A stretch of DNA of 64,000 nucleotides from Clostridiales bacterium (GCA_022775085.1 JALFJQ010000014.1:26078-90077), one strand, 5' to 3'; numbered from the stretch's first letter, positions 1 to 8,408 are shown. Numbers and translations are program-made. The notes: generated from the letters alone by a model not told the origin.

Positions 1-10
1 GTTGGGGGAA

Positions 11-44
11 CGGATTGCCACGTCGCTGCGCTCCTCGCAATGAC
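11..44 (+). repeat. interspersed palindromic repeat, family A copy 1
   Basis: Begins CGGATTGCCAC and ends CGCAATGAC, the shared ends of a family found seven times in this window, always between genes. In this copy the centre reads GTCGCTGCGCTCCT, which pairs less well than in the other copies. Confidence 0.75.
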
Positions 45-95
45 AGAATTCTTTTCATCAGTATAAAAAATCCCCTCCGGGATGTCAACTGCTTC

Positions 96-124
96 TTGCT
101 CACCCGGGCGAAGAATGCTATACT
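96..124 (+). promoter_or_regulatory. predicted sigma-A promoter of the GH13 gene
   Basis: TTGCTC and TATACT are separated by 17 bases. The -10 ends 21 bases before the ATG, and an AAGGAGG ribosome site lies at 131-137. Confidence 0.7.
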
Positions 125-145
125 CATAGTAAGGAGGGATGAATC

Positions 146-1789
146 ATGGAACGAAGCCGCTGGTATAAGGACATGGTATTTTATCAGGTTTGGTGCCGCT
201 CTTTTCGCGACGGCAATGGCGACGGAATGGGCGATCTGTGGGGTGTGCTGGAAAAGCTGGACTACATCAAAAGCCTGGGCTGCGACGGCATCTGGTTTTC
301 CCCCATCTACCCCTCGCCGGGGGCGGACTGCGGCTACGACATCTCCGATTATCGGGACATTGCCCCGGAATTCGGCGGCATGGAGGCATTCCGTCAAGTG
401 CTGGATGGTGCCCATGCCCGAGGTATGAAGGTAATCATGGACTTGGTCGTGAACCACACCAGTGATGAGCACGAATGGTTCCAGAAAAGCCGCCGCCGGA
501 TTGAGCCGTATACCGATTACTACATCTGGCGTCCGGCGGGCGAAAACGGGAAGCTCCCCAACAACTGGGACTCCAATTTTGAGGGCAAGGCCTGGACTTA
601 CGATGAAGTCCGGGGAGAATACTACCTCCACCTGTTTGCCGTCAAGCAGCCCGACCTGAATATGGATAACCCCAAAGTCCGGGAGGAAGTCAAGGACATC
701 ATGCGCTTCTGGCTGGAACTGGGGGTGGACGGCTTCCGGGAGGACGTGATCACCTACATTTCCAAAAAGGAGGGCCTGCCGGACGACCACATCTTCCCCA
801 TCTACAAGGGAATGGCCCACTACAACCACGGCCCCCACGTCCACGAATATTTAGCCGAGTTCAAGCGGGACGTTCTCGACTATTACGACTGCTTCACCAT
901 TGCGGAAGCGCCGCTGGTATGGCCGAAGCAAGCCCTTCGCTACATCGACGAAAAGAATGGCCAGCTGGATATGATGATCCAGTTTCAGTGTGTGGCCGCT
1001 GACTGCCTGTTTACGGACTACATCCCAACAAAATTCAGCCTACGGAAAATGAAGCGGGCCTTCTCAAGCTGGCAGTACCGTCTGAGAGGAAAATCCTGGA
1101 ACGTGCTTTACCTGGAAAACCACGACCACCCCCGGATCGTCTCCCGATACGGAAGCGAGAAATTTCAGAAGGAAAGCGCGAAAATGCTGGCGGCCATGTA
1201 CCTGTTCCAACAGGGCACGCCCTTCGTCTATCAGGGACAGGAGATCGGCATGACCAACTGGCGGCCTGATGACCCCAAGGCATACCGGGATGTCCAGTCC
1301 ATCTACAACTATGAGCACAGCAAGAAGTCTCCCCAAAAGCGGCTGGAAATGCTGTGGCGCAGTTCCCGGGACTCTGCCCGGACACCGGTGCAGTGGGATG
1401 ACAGTGAAAACGCGGGCTTTTCCACAGGAACCCCCTGGATGGCGGTGAATGAGAATTACCGGAAAATCAACGTGGCTCAGCAGGAAAACGACCCGGATTC
1501 CGTTCTGAATTTCTACCGCAAGGCCATTCGCTTGCGGAAAAGCCTGTCCTGCGTACGTAACGGCATCTATCGGGAGTACCGGCACTGGTCAGGGAAGCTG
1601 TACCTGTATTCCATGAAGGACAAGCGCCAGACCATTCTGGTGGTGTGTTCCTTCTCTGATAAGGAACTGCCTTTCAAGGCTCCGGCGGGATTCATTCTGG
1701 CGGACGGGGAGAAAATTCTTGGAAATTACCGAAATTCCGACGAGGAGACCCTGAATCCTTACGAATGCAGAGTGTATCTTTGGAAATAA
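146..1789 (+). CDS. GH13 alpha-glucosidase (oligo-1,6-glucosidase type)
   Basis: Cytoplasmic glycoside hydrolase expected to release glucose from short alpha-linked oligosaccharides such as isomaltose. The 547-residue length fits the oligo-1,6-glucosidase group. The N-terminus carries the calcium-type loop DGNGDGMGD (22-30). The four GH13 signatures are visible: DLVVNH (99-104), GFRED with the likely nucleophile Asp200, IAEAP with the likely acid/base Glu254, and ENHDHPR with Asp327. There is no signal peptide, so the substrate must be imported. It is transcribed alone from its own promoter, and a terminator follows six bases after the stop. The exact linkage specificity cannot be told from sequence. 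Confidence 0.93.
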   Translation: MERSRWYKDMVFYQVWCRSFRDGNGDGMGDLWGVLEKLDYIKSLGCDGIWFSPIYPSPGADCGYDISDYRDIAPEFGGMEAFRQVLDGAHARGMKVIMDLVVNHTSDEHEWFQKSRRRIEPYTDYYIWRPAGENGKLPNNWDSNFEGKAWTYDEVRGEYYLHLFAVKQPDLNMDNPKVREEVKDIMRFWLELGVDGFREDVITYISKKEGLPDDHIFPIYKGMAHYNHGPHVHEYLAEFKRDVLDYYDCFTIAEAPLVWPKQALRYIDEKNGQLDMMIQFQCVAADCLFTDYIPTKFSLRKMKRAFSSWQYRLRGKSWNVLYLENHDHPRIVSRYGSEKFQKESAKMLAAMYLFQQGTPFVYQGQEIGMTNWRPDDPKAYRDVQSIYNYEHSKKSPQKRLEMLWRSSRDSARTPVQWDDSENAGFSTGTPWMAVNENYRKINVAQQENDPDSVLNFYRKAIRLRKSLSCVRNGIYREYRHWSGKLYLYSMKDKRQTILVVCSFSDKELPFKAPAGFILADGEKILGNYRNSDEETLNPYECRVYLWK

Positions 1790-1794
1790 GAACA

Positions 1795-1820
1795 GGGCAG
1801 CCCAGACCGGGCTGCCCTTT
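1795..1820 (+). terminator. intrinsic terminator after the GH13 gene
   Basis: Perfect nine-base stem GGGCAGCCC/GGGCTGCCC with loop AGACC, followed by TTT. Confidence 0.7.
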
Positions 1821-1830
1821 ATGCTATTCT

Positions 1831-1858
1831 GTAGGGCGGGGTCATGACCCCGCCCTAC
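1831..1858. repeat. 28-base perfect palindromic repeat, family B copy 1
   Basis: A self-complementary sequence starting GTAGGGCGGGGTCAT. It is identical to the copy at 61806-61833 and related to those at 17495 and 56433. It sits between the convergent GH13 and hisS genes, two bases from the hisS stop. Confidence 0.85.
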
Positions 1859-1860
1859 GA

Positions 1861-3216
1861 TCACTTTTCCAGAATGACAGCGCAGTCGGTTTCCGCCAGC
1901 GCGTTTTTGATATAAGCGGCGGCATCGGCGGGGGAGAGCTTGACCTGCTCACCCGTGGCCATATTCTTCACGGAGCACACACCCTCGGCAATCTCGTCCT
2001 CGCCCAGAAGAACAGCGAAGGGAACTTCCAGCTTGTTGGCGTAGGCCATTTTCTGCTTGAACTTCTTCTGCTCGCCATACAGCTGTACCCGCAGGCCGGC
2101 GGAACGGATGGTCTCCGCCACCGCGATGGCAGCGGCGGGATTGTCCGTCATGGGCAGCACCAAGGCATCTGCGGGAGCGCTGGGCAGGGCGGGATTCAGC
2201 AGGCCCTGCTCGTCCAGAACGTAGAACAGTCTCGTCAGACCGATGGAAATGCCCACGCCGGGCAGGGGCTTGTCGATGTAGTAGCCCGCCAGATTGTCGT
2301 AGCGGCCGCCGGAACAGACGGAGCCGATCTCCGGGTGGTCAAGGAGTGTGGTCTCGTAGACGGTGCCGGTGTAGTAGTCCAGGCCCCGGGCGATGGTCAG
2401 GTCAACGGCAAAATTGGCTTCCGGCACGCCAAAGGCGGTGAGGTTCGCGGTGACAGCCTTCAACTCCCCGAGACCCTGATCGAACATCTCATTGCGCCCG
2501 GCGTAGCCATCCAGCGCGGCCAGAACCTCCGCGTTGGTGCCGGTGATGGCGATGAATTTAAGAATCTCGTCCGCCTGTTCGCCTGTCAGACCACAGTCCT
2601 CCAGCAGAATAACCTTGACCTTCTCCGCGCCGATCTTGTCCAGCTTGTCCACGGTGCGCATAATGTCGCCGCTCTTTTCGGAAAGGCCCAGCATGGCGTA
2701 GAAACCGTTCAGGATTTTGCGGTTATTCACCCGAATCTGGAATCGGCTCAGGCCGAAGCCCCGGAAGACCTTGTAGATGATGGCGGGAATCTCCGCCTCG
2801 TTGAGGATGTCCAGCTTGCCGTCGCCGATGATGTCGATGTCCGCCTGATAGAATTCCCGGAATCGGCCCCGCTGGGCACGCTCACCCCGGTAGACCTTGC
2901 TGATCTGAAAGCGGCGGAAGGGGAAAGCCAGTTCATTGTAGTGCAGGGCCACATATTTTGCCAGGGGCACCGTCAGGTCGAACCGCAGAGCCAGGTCGCT
3001 GTCGCCCTTCTGAAAGCGGTAGATCTGCTTTTCCGTCTCACCGCCGCCCTTTGCAAGCAGAATCTGGGCATCCTCGATGACGGGGGTGTCCAGAGGGGCA
3101 AAGCCATAGGAAGCGTAGGTGGTACGCAGAATCTCCATCATTTTCTCAAAGCGGATCTGCTTGCCGGGCAGCAGCTCCATAAAACCGGACAAAGTCCGGG
3201 GCTTAATAATTTCCAT
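1861..3216 (-). CDS. hisS: histidyl-tRNA synthetase
   Basis: Charges tRNA-His with histidine in the cytoplasm. The 451-residue protein shows class II synthetase features: the motif 2 region with RFDLTVPLAKYVA and YRGERAQRGRFREFYQ, and the histidine-specific signature ARGLDYYTGTVYE. The C-terminal anticodon-binding domain begins near residue 330 (ADALVLPMTD). It is the last gene of a minus-strand group with the minD-like gene and mgsA. The roughly 100 bases before it are filled by an AT-rich repeat, so it may have its own promoter there. The start MEIIKPRTLSGFMELLP fits the family N-terminus. Confidence 0.97.
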   Translation of the reverse strand: MEIIKPRTLSGFMELLPGKQIRFEKMMEILRTTYASYGFAPLDTPVIEDAQILLAKGGGETEKQIYRFQKGDSDLALRFDLTVPLAKYVALHYNELAFPFRRFQISKVYRGERAQRGRFREFYQADIDIIGDGKLDILNEAEIPAIIYKVFRGFGLSRFQIRVNNRKILNGFYAMLGLSEKSGDIMRTVDKLDKIGAEKVKVILLEDCGLTGEQADEILKFIAITGTNAEVLAALDGYAGRNEMFDQGLGELKAVTANLTAFGVPEANFAVDLTIARGLDYYTGTVYETTLLDHPEIGSVCSGGRYDNLAGYYIDKPLPGVGISIGLTRLFYVLDEQGLLNPALPSAPADALVLPMTDNPAAAIAVAETIRSAGLRVQLYGEQKKFKQKMAYANKLEVPFAVLLGEDEIAEGVCSVKNMATGEQVKLSPADAAAYIKNALAETDCAVILEK

Positions 3217-3239
3217 GTGAATCTCTCCAATCTGTTTTT

Positions 3240-3322
3240 AGATACAAGATAGAAGATACAAGATAGAAGATAGCGCCAAAATCAGGTATATCTAGTATCT
3301 TGTATCTCGTATCTTTAGTATC
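3240..3322. repeat. AT-rich direct and inverted repeat between mgsA and hisS
   Basis: The unit GATACAAGATAGAA is repeated twice in tandem (3241-3268) with a partial third copy. Inverted versions (TATCTTGTATCTCGTATC) follow at about 3296-3313. The element runs into the 3' end of mgsA and supplies its last codons. Confidence 0.75.
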
Positions 3323-3737
3323 TATTTTTGCTGTGCAGCATTTCCCGCCAATCCAAATCGCCTCGCTGCAGACCCATGATGAGCATCTCGGCGGAGGCCA
3401 GGTTGGTGGCGATGGGCACATTCTGCTTGTCACAGTGCCGGATGGTCTCGATCATCTGGCTGTCGTCCCAAGGCTCGGTGGTGTTGGGATCCGTAAACAG
3501 CAGAACGAGGTCGATCTCATTGTAGGCGATGCGGGCGTTGATCTGCTGGTGACCGCCCTGCTTATGGGACAGCAGCAGGGTAATGGGCAGGCCAGTATTG
3601 TCGGCAATGAGTCTGCCGGTGGTGGCGGTGGCGTAGAGGTTGTGCTTCATCAGCACACTCTTGTAGGCGGTACAGAACTGAACCATCAATTCCTTCTTCT
3701 TATCGTGCGCCAGAAATGCGATGTTCACAGCGGTCAC
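3315..3737 (-). CDS. mgsA: methylglyoxal synthase
   Basis: Converts dihydroxyacetone phosphate to methylglyoxal and phosphate, a bypass of lower glycolysis used when sugar phosphates build up. The 140-residue protein has the family N-terminus NIAFLAHDKKKELM, the phosphate-binding stretch ATTGRLI, the GGHQQI segment and the FTDP region that corresponds to the catalytic Asp area. It lies between the minD-like gene and hisS on the minus strand. Its final codons fall inside the 3240-3322 repeat, so the C-terminus may have been altered by repeat insertion. Confidence 0.95.
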   Translation of the reverse strand: MTAVNIAFLAHDKKKELMVQFCTAYKSVLMKHNLYATATTGRLIADNTGLPITLLLSHKQGGHQQINARIAYNEIDLVLLFTDPNTTEPWDDSQMIETIRHCDKQNVPIATNLASAEMLIMGLQRGDLDWREMLHSKNRY

Positions 3738-3768
3738 TCCTTTTTTATATGTATGTCACAGCATTGAT

Positions 3769-4530
3769 TTATCGTAAGGCAATCGGCTCATGGAAGCCCT
3801 GAACCCGCTTGGCGATCCGCCGACAGGCTTTGGCAGCGGGACAACGGGGGGCATAGCGCAGAAGGGGCTTGCCGAAGGAAGCCGCCAGCGTCACACAGGG
3901 GTCCTCCGGGATAATGCCTGCCAGAGGCAGGCCGGCATCGTCCATAACATCGTCAATGGTGATGCGCACGGTGCTGAGCATCTCCCGGTCCACCCGGTTG
4001 ACGATGAGCCGCACATCCTGCTTTCCCTGAAGTTCCAGCAGCTCCCCAACCCGGGCGGCATCCCGCACGGAGGCAGGGCCGAAGCCGGTCACCAGCAGAA
4101 AGCGGCCGGCGGCGGCAGAGACCAGCCGGAAGCCGGCATCCACACCGGCGGGAGAATCCAGCAGCACGAAGTCGAATTCCTGCCGGGCCTGCCGGAGCAT
4201 GGCGCAGAAAGCGCCTACGTCAATTCGCTCCACCGGGCAGTTCATGGGTGCGGTGAGGAAGAACAGCGAAGGATACAGCGGGTGCCGGGCAGCCTGGCTC
4301 AGGTCGTAGCTCCCGCTGACAACGTCCAGAAAGGACAGGGCGCAGCCGTCAGCCAGTCCCAGAGAAATATCCAGATTCCGAAGTCCCACATCGCAGTCCA
4401 CGCACAGGACTTTTCTCCCAGCTTCTGCCAGAGCGGAGGCGATCCCTGCGCAAACGGAAGTTTTTCCGGTTCCGCCCTTGCCGGACAGCACAGCCAGCAC
4501 TTCGCCCAAGCCGAATCTCCCCCATTCCAT
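3769..4530 (-). CDS. minD: MinD-like P-loop ATPase
   Basis: A 253-residue ParA/MinD-type ATPase. The deviant Walker A box GKGGTGKTS is followed by CVDCDVGLRNLDISLGL, close to MinD proteins that position the division site, and VLLDSPAG supplies the Walker B/switch region. The C-terminal CRRIAKRVQGF could form a short amphipathic membrane-targeting helix. No minC or minE neighbour is present in the window, so a MinD role is likely but not proven. The ATG at 4530 has GGGAG upstream and gives about ten extra residues before the usual MinD start. It appears to be first in a group with mgsA and hisS. Confidence 0.82.
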   Translation of the reverse strand: MEWGRFGLGEVLAVLSGKGGTGKTSVCAGIASALAEAGRKVLCVDCDVGLRNLDISLGLADGCALSFLDVVSGSYDLSQAARHPLYPSLFFLTAPMNCPVERIDVGAFCAMLRQARQEFDFVLLDSPAGVDAGFRLVSAAAGRFLLVTGFGPASVRDAARVGELLELQGKQDVRLIVNRVDREMLSTVRITIDDVMDDAGLPLAGIIPEDPCVTLAASFGKPLLRYAPRCPAAKACRRIAKRVQGFHEPIALR

Positions 4531-4715
4531 AGTTTGCTCCCATTATACAGATAATTCGCACAAATTGCAAGGGGAAAATCACTACTTTTGAAAACTTTTT
4601 CATCAAAATAAACAAAAGTTATGACAATAATAACCATAATACAATGACACTGGGCATTTCCCCAGGCTCCTCCCTCCGGGACAGACAAAAAAAGCGCCGT
4701 GCCGGCAAAAAGGGG

Positions 4716-4744
4716 TTGCGCAGGTAGAAAAACTGAGCTATAAT
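4716..4744 (+). promoter_or_regulatory. predicted promoter of pta
   Basis: TTGCGC and a perfect TATAAT are separated by 17 bases. The leader also holds a short hairpin, CGGGC/GCCCG, near 4760-4773. Confidence 0.75.
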
Positions 4745-4794
4745 TAAATTGTAAAAATACGGGCGTATGCCCGATAATTGGAGGAATGATTCCC

Positions 4795-5793
4795 ATGTTC
4801 AATGCTATGATCGAAACTCTGAAGGCGAATCCCCGCAAGATCGTATTTACCGAGGGCCATGATGCCCGTATTCTGGAAGCCACCGACCGTCTGGTCAAGG
4901 GCGGCTTCCTGACTCCCATCCTGATCGGCAACGTGGACGAGGTCAAGGCCAACGCCGCCAAGGGCGGCTTCAACATCGACGGTGTCGAGATCATCGACCC
5001 CCTGACCTACGAAGGCATGGATGCCATGGTCGAGAAGATGGTGGAGCTGCGCAAGGGCAAGATGTCCGCTGAGGACTGCCGCAAGGCGCTTAGCAAGGGC
5101 AACTACTTCGGCACCATGCTGGTGAAGATGGGCTACGCCGACTCTCTGCTGGGCGGCGCTACCTACTCCACCGCCGACACCGTGCGTCCCGCTCTGCAGC
5201 TGGTCAAGACCAAGAAGGGCGCTCATCTGGTGTCCTCCTGCTTCATTCTGGTTCGGGGCGAGGAGAAGTTGGCCATGGGCGACTGCGCCATCAACCTGAG
5301 CTACGAGGATAGCGTTGACAAGGACGGCAACGTGACTCTGACCGCTGCCCAGAAGCTGGCTGAGGTTGCCATCGAGACCGCCAAGACTGCCAAGGTTTTC
5401 GGCATCGACCCCAAGGTCGCCATGCTGAGCTTCTCCACCAACGGCTCCGGCAAGGGCGGCACCGTCAAGCTGAGCCACGATGCCACCGCCGTTGCCAAGG
5501 AAATGGCTCCCGATCTGCTGATTGACGGCGAGATGCAGTTCGACGCCGCTGTTGCTCCCGAGGTGGGCCAGCTGAAGTTCCCCGGCTCTCCCGTGGCAGG
5601 CTACGCCAACACCTTCATCTTCCCCACCATCGAGGCAGGCAACATCGGCTACAAGATCGCCCAGCGTCTGGGCGGCTTCGAGGCCTACGGCCCCATCCTG
5701 CAGGGTCTGGCTGCTCCCATCAACGACCTGTCCCGTGGCTGCAACGCCGACGAGGTCTACAAGATGGCCATCATTACCGCTGCCCTCGTGTAA
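4795..5793 (+). CDS. pta: phosphate acetyltransferase
   Basis: Interconverts acetyl-CoA and acetyl phosphate, the first step of acetate formation. The protein of about 332 residues shows FTEGHDARILEA near the start, GSGKGGTVKLSHDA and DGEMQFDAAVAPEV, all typical of Pta. GGAGG at 4780-4784 is one base from an ATG at 4786 but ten bases from the ATG at 4795, so the later start is chosen. Codon use is strongly biased, as in highly expressed genes. An acetate kinase gene is not adjacent. It is transcribed alone. Confidence 0.95.
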   Translation: MFNAMIETLKANPRKIVFTEGHDARILEATDRLVKGGFLTPILIGNVDEVKANAAKGGFNIDGVEIIDPLTYEGMDAMVEKMVELRKGKMSAEDCRKALSKGNYFGTMLVKMGYADSLLGGATYSTADTVRPALQLVKTKKGAHLVSSCFILVRGEEKLAMGDCAINLSYEDSVDKDGNVTLTAAQKLAEVAIETAKTAKVFGIDPKVAMLSFSTNGSGKGGTVKLSHDATAVAKEMAPDLLIDGEMQFDAAVAPEVGQLKFPGSPVAGYANTFIFPTIEAGNIGYKIAQRLGGFEAYGPILQGLAAPINDLSRGCNADEVYKMAIITAALV

Positions 5794-5893
5794 GTCGGCA
5801 TGGCCGACAGCCAATGCATTACGAACCCAGTCGGTGGTCGTTACACCATTGGGTTCTGCTCGGTATCGTTACATTTTCGAATAATGGCAAACA

Positions 5894-5920
5894 GGCCGTC
5901 CCGTTTGGGGCGGCCCGTTT
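5894..5920 (+). terminator. terminator downstream of pta
   Basis: Stem GGCCGTCCC/GGGGCGGCC with loop GTTT, followed by a T-rich stretch. It lies between pta and the convergent small gene. Confidence 0.6.
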
Positions 5921-6114
5921 CATTTATTCTTTGTTCTGTGCAGGTGCCGATTTACCAACATTCGCAGAAAATAACACCTGCGCTGCGCGATAATGACACG
6001 CTTATATTCCCCGCACCCCTCGCACAATTCATAGTCCCAACTCAGAATGTACGCTTCCTCAGGGTAATCGGTTTCGTTCAGTTCATTCCAGCAGGATACG
6101 CAGAATTCAGCCAC
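5920..6114 (-). CDS. small two-CxxC protein, function unknown
   Basis: A 64-residue protein with two Cys pairs, CVSC (5-8) and CEGC (31-34), the arrangement of a small zinc-binding fold. The C-terminal third is strongly basic (QRRCYFLRMLVNRHLHR). The start is GTG at 6114, chosen because a strong site, AAAGAGGTGA, precedes it by five bases. It is divergent from an XRE-family regulator with 84 bases between the starts, which suggests joint control. I do not recognise a named family. Confidence 0.7.
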   Translation of the reverse strand: MAEFCVSCWNELNETDYPEEAYILSWDYELCEGCGEYKRVIIAQRRCYFLRMLVNRHLHRTKNK

Positions 6115-6149
6115 TCAGATCACCTCTTTGAGATTATAGGTCAAAATCA

Positions 6150-6166
6150 CCCTAATTTCAATAGGG
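6150..6166. promoter_or_regulatory. candidate operator between the divergent genes
   Basis: Inverted repeat CCCTA and TAGGG with a seven-base gap, placed in the 84-base divergent region. It is a plausible binding site for the XRE regulator encoded next to it; this is inference. Confidence 0.35.
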
Positions 6167-6198
6167 AATTCTGACATAATATTCTCAGGTGATGAAAA

Positions 6199-6423
6199 AT
6201 GAGCCGAATCCGGGATTTACGGAAAGAAAAGGGCTATACGCAGGTTAAAATCCAGATGCTGACGGGGATCGACCAGAGCGATTATTCCAAAATCGAGAGT
6301 GGAAAACGGTACTTTACCTTCGAGCAGTGCCGTAAGCTTGCCATTGCGCTGGACACCAGTATGGATTATCTGGCAGGGCTGACGGACGAGAAAAAGCCCT
6401 ATCCCCGCAAGAATAACGAATAA
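6199..6423 (+). CDS. XRE-family helix-turn-helix regulator
   Basis: A 74-residue Cro/C1-type DNA-binding protein. The helix-turn-helix spans about residues 12-50: YTQVKIQMLTGIDQSDYSKI, then ESGKRYFTFEQCRKLA, then LDTSMDYLAGLTD. It has no additional sensor domain. AGGTGA lies five bases before the ATG. It is divergent from the small CxxC gene, which it may regulate. A bidirectional terminator separates it from rubrerythrin. Confidence 0.88.
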   Translation: MSRIRDLRKEKGYTQVKIQMLTGIDQSDYSKIESGKRYFTFEQCRKLAIALDTSMDYLAGLTDEKKPYPRKNNE

Positions 6424-6424
6424 A

Positions 6425-6456
6425 ATGCGCCGCAGCGGATGCTGCGGCGCTTTGCG
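6425..6456. terminator. bidirectional terminator between the XRE gene and rubrerythrin
   Basis: Perfect ten-base stem GCGCCGCAGC/GCTGCGGCGC with loop GGAT, TTT downstream and AAAA upstream, serving two convergent genes. Confidence 0.8.
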
Positions 6457-6461
6457 TATGC

Positions 6462-7004
6462 TTAGTAGTTCTCAGCGTGAACCTCAAAATAGCTCTGGGG
6501 ATGATTGCAGGTGGGGCAGACCTCGGGAGCGGAGGTGCCCACCACGATGTGGCCGCAGTTGCGGCACTCCCAGACCTTGACCTCACTCTTTTCAAAGACC
6601 TTGGCGGTCTCTACGTTTTTGAGCAGGGCGCGGTAGCGCTCCTCGTGGTGCTTCTCGATGGCAGCTACCAGACGGAACTTGGCGGCCAGCTCCGGGAAGC
6701 CCTCCTCCTCGGCGGTCTTGGCAAAGCCGTCGTACATATCCGTCCACTCGTAGTTCTCGCCCTCGGCGGCGGCCAGCAGGTTTTCGCTGGTGGAGCCGAT
6801 GCCGTCATGCAGCTCCTTGTACCACATCTTAGCGTGCTCCTTCTCGTTGTCGGCGGTTTTCAGAAACAGGGCGGAGATCTGCTCAAAGCCGTCCTTTTTG
6901 GCCTTGGAAGCGAAATAGGTGTACTTGTTTCTGGCCTCGGACTCGCCGGCGAAGGCGGCAGCCAGGTTCTTCTCGGTTTGGGTTCCAGCGTATTTATTTG
7001 CCAT
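6462..7004 (-). CDS. rbr: rubrerythrin
   Basis: Non-haem diiron peroxidase that protects anaerobes by reducing hydrogen peroxide. The 180-residue protein has an N-terminal ferritin-like four-helix domain with ligand motifs ESEARNKY and [10 protein letters not shown], then EKHHEERY. The C-terminal rubredoxin domain has VWECRNCGH and EVCPTCNHP. The ATG at 7004 is used because AGGAGG lies eight bases upstream; a longer in-frame extension is not supported. A promoter and a palindromic site lie upstream. Confidence 0.96.
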   Translation of the reverse strand: MANKYAGTQTEKNLAAAFAGESEARNKYTYFASKAKKDGFEQISALFLKTADNEKEHAKMWYKELHDGIGSTSENLLAAAEGENYEWTDMYDGFAKTAEEEGFPELAAKFRLVAAIEKHHEERYRALLKNVETAKVFEKSEVKVWECRNCGHIVVGTSAPEVCPTCNHPQSYFEVHAENY

Positions 7005-7050
7005 AGTCGTATCCTCCTGTAACACGGGGCACGCCCCGGATAATATGTCT

Positions 7051-7079
7051 ATTCTACCATTTTTAATTATAAAATGCAA
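7051..7079 (-). promoter_or_regulatory. predicted promoter of rubrerythrin
   Basis: On the minus strand TTGCAT and TAGAAT are separated by 17 bases. A short GC hairpin, CGGGGC/GCCCCG, sits in the leader near 7025-7038. Confidence 0.65.
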
Positions 7080-7087
7080 GCAGAATT

Positions 7088-7099
7088 TGACATATGTCA
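7088..7099. promoter_or_regulatory. 12-base palindrome TGACATATGTCA, candidate operator
   Basis: A perfect palindrome just upstream of the rubrerythrin -35 element. The same 12 bases overlap the -35 of the DUF134-NifX gene at 48856-48867. A shared regulator is inferred, not shown. Confidence 0.5.
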
Positions 7100-7116
7100 T
7101 ATATGCGGGGTTTTCC

Positions 7117-8295
7117 TTACACGTAAACCTCCACCGTAACGGGAATGTCGGCGGTGGGTTTTTCCTCCAGGCAGGCGAAAGTAATGCCGCCCTCCGTGCG
7201 TTTGGCGCAGCTGACGGCGGCGCTGGCCTCCTTCACCGCCAGATCCGCAGTAAAGTCGCTGCCGGTGTAGAGCGGATAGGCCCGGGTAAGCATATCCTCC
7301 GTGAGATTGGAGATGGGGACAAAAACCGTATAGGGCGCGCTGTCTCCCGTCCAGTCCTGGGCGCACAGCAGGAAGGTGACGAATTTGGTTTTCGCGTACT
7401 GCTTTACGGCGGCAGCGGCCTGGGCATCCACATAGCCCTTCCCTGCGGCATCCGAGTCGTCCGTGGGCGCGGGCAGACCGGTGAGTTTCTGCCCGCCCAT
7501 GTCCAGCTGCCCCTGAACAGTGCCGCCCACGCAGGGTAGAGCGCCCACATCCCCGGCGGTGAGGGGGATGTTGCCGGTATCATCCGGGGCGACCCCGCAT
7601 ACGGCGGATACCGCGCCGGCGCCGTCGGCACCATTGCGGCTGACGCTGTAGGTCACCACGTCTCCGGAATCATAGTGGGCTGTGGTGCGGCTCCACACGT
7701 ACTGCCGGGGCGCACAGGAGGGAAGCGTCTCACTCCATGCCCCCGTGGGGATCTGCTGAAAATCCGGACTGACCTGAAAAGCTACGTCCTGCCCCAGCAG
7801 CACCGGGCAAGGCCCGGCGGGGCCGTTGAATTCGCCGCTTTCCTTTGCCAGCGCCAGATATTCCGACAATTTCTCCTCCAGCCATTGGAGCCGGCAGTAG
7901 TCCTCTGACTGGGGCGCGTCGGCTGCGGGATTGACCTGCACCCGGATCAGAAATGGAAATGTGGACAGCTGGTTGAGATCCGCGTCATGAAATACCAGGC
8001 AGGCCCGGACGGTTCCCGGCACGCTGAGCGCCTGGGCAGTCAGGATGACGGTAGCCGTACTGCCGTTTAAGGTGACGGCGGCGGTGCCGTCGGGAAGGCT
8101 GTCGTACAGCCCCCGGGTCCGGTCGGGTTTTTCGTAGCCAATGGCGGCGGTGACCCCTTCCGGCGGCTGCCAGGGCTGACCGCCGCACATGAGCGAGATC
8201 TCCACCGCCCGGGTCTGTCCGTCGTGCTGCATTGCCGGAACCGACGGAACGCCGGGCCTATTCATGTCAACGCTGATCTGTGTAAGTACCTGCAT
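7117..8295 (-). CDS. phage baseplate/tail-fibre-like protein, solitary
   Basis: A 392-residue protein with the architecture of BppU-type baseplate or receptor-binding proteins. An N-terminal beta-rich domain (to about 125) is followed by a linker helix ([18 protein letters not shown]) and a short GPAGP segment. Next comes a tail-fibre type stretch, [19 protein letters not shown] then [20 protein letters not shown] and KGYVDAQAA, and a C-terminal domain. GGAGG precedes the ATG by eight bases. No other structural phage gene is nearby, so it is a prophage relic or a domesticated tail-type protein. Confidence 0.7.
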   Translation of the reverse strand: MQVLTQISVDMNRPGVPSVPAMQHDGQTRAVEISLMCGGQPWQPPEGVTAAIGYEKPDRTRGLYDSLPDGTAAVTLNGSTATVILTAQALSVPGTVRACLVFHDADLNQLSTFPFLIRVQVNPAADAPQSEDYCRLQWLEEKLSEYLALAKESGEFNGPAGPCPVLLGQDVAFQVSPDFQQIPTGAWSETLPSCAPRQYVWSRTTAHYDSGDVVTYSVSRNGADGAGAVSAVCGVAPDDTGNIPLTAGDVGALPCVGGTVQGQLDMGGQKLTGLPAPTDDSDAAGKGYVDAQAAAAVKQYAKTKFVTFLLCAQDWTGDSAPYTVFVPISNLTEDMLTRAYPLYTGSDFTADLAVKEASAAVSCAKRTEGGITFACLEEKPTADIPVTVEVYV

Positions 8296-8408
8296 AAATT
8301 TGACCTCCTGTGTCGTTTTTTTAGCCGAAGTATCGGCTTTCGTCCATTGTACGGCAGGTGGAGCTGTATGTCGTAAAAATAATGGAAGAACAGAACCGGG
8401 AAGAACGG

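Noticed and set aside
1765..3252. A 495-codon plus-strand frame
   Set aside because: Antisense to hisS, with the same biased composition and no motif.
3240..3322. Short CRISPR-like array
   Set aside because: The tandem units are directly adjacent without spacers and are followed by inverted copies; no cas genes are present.
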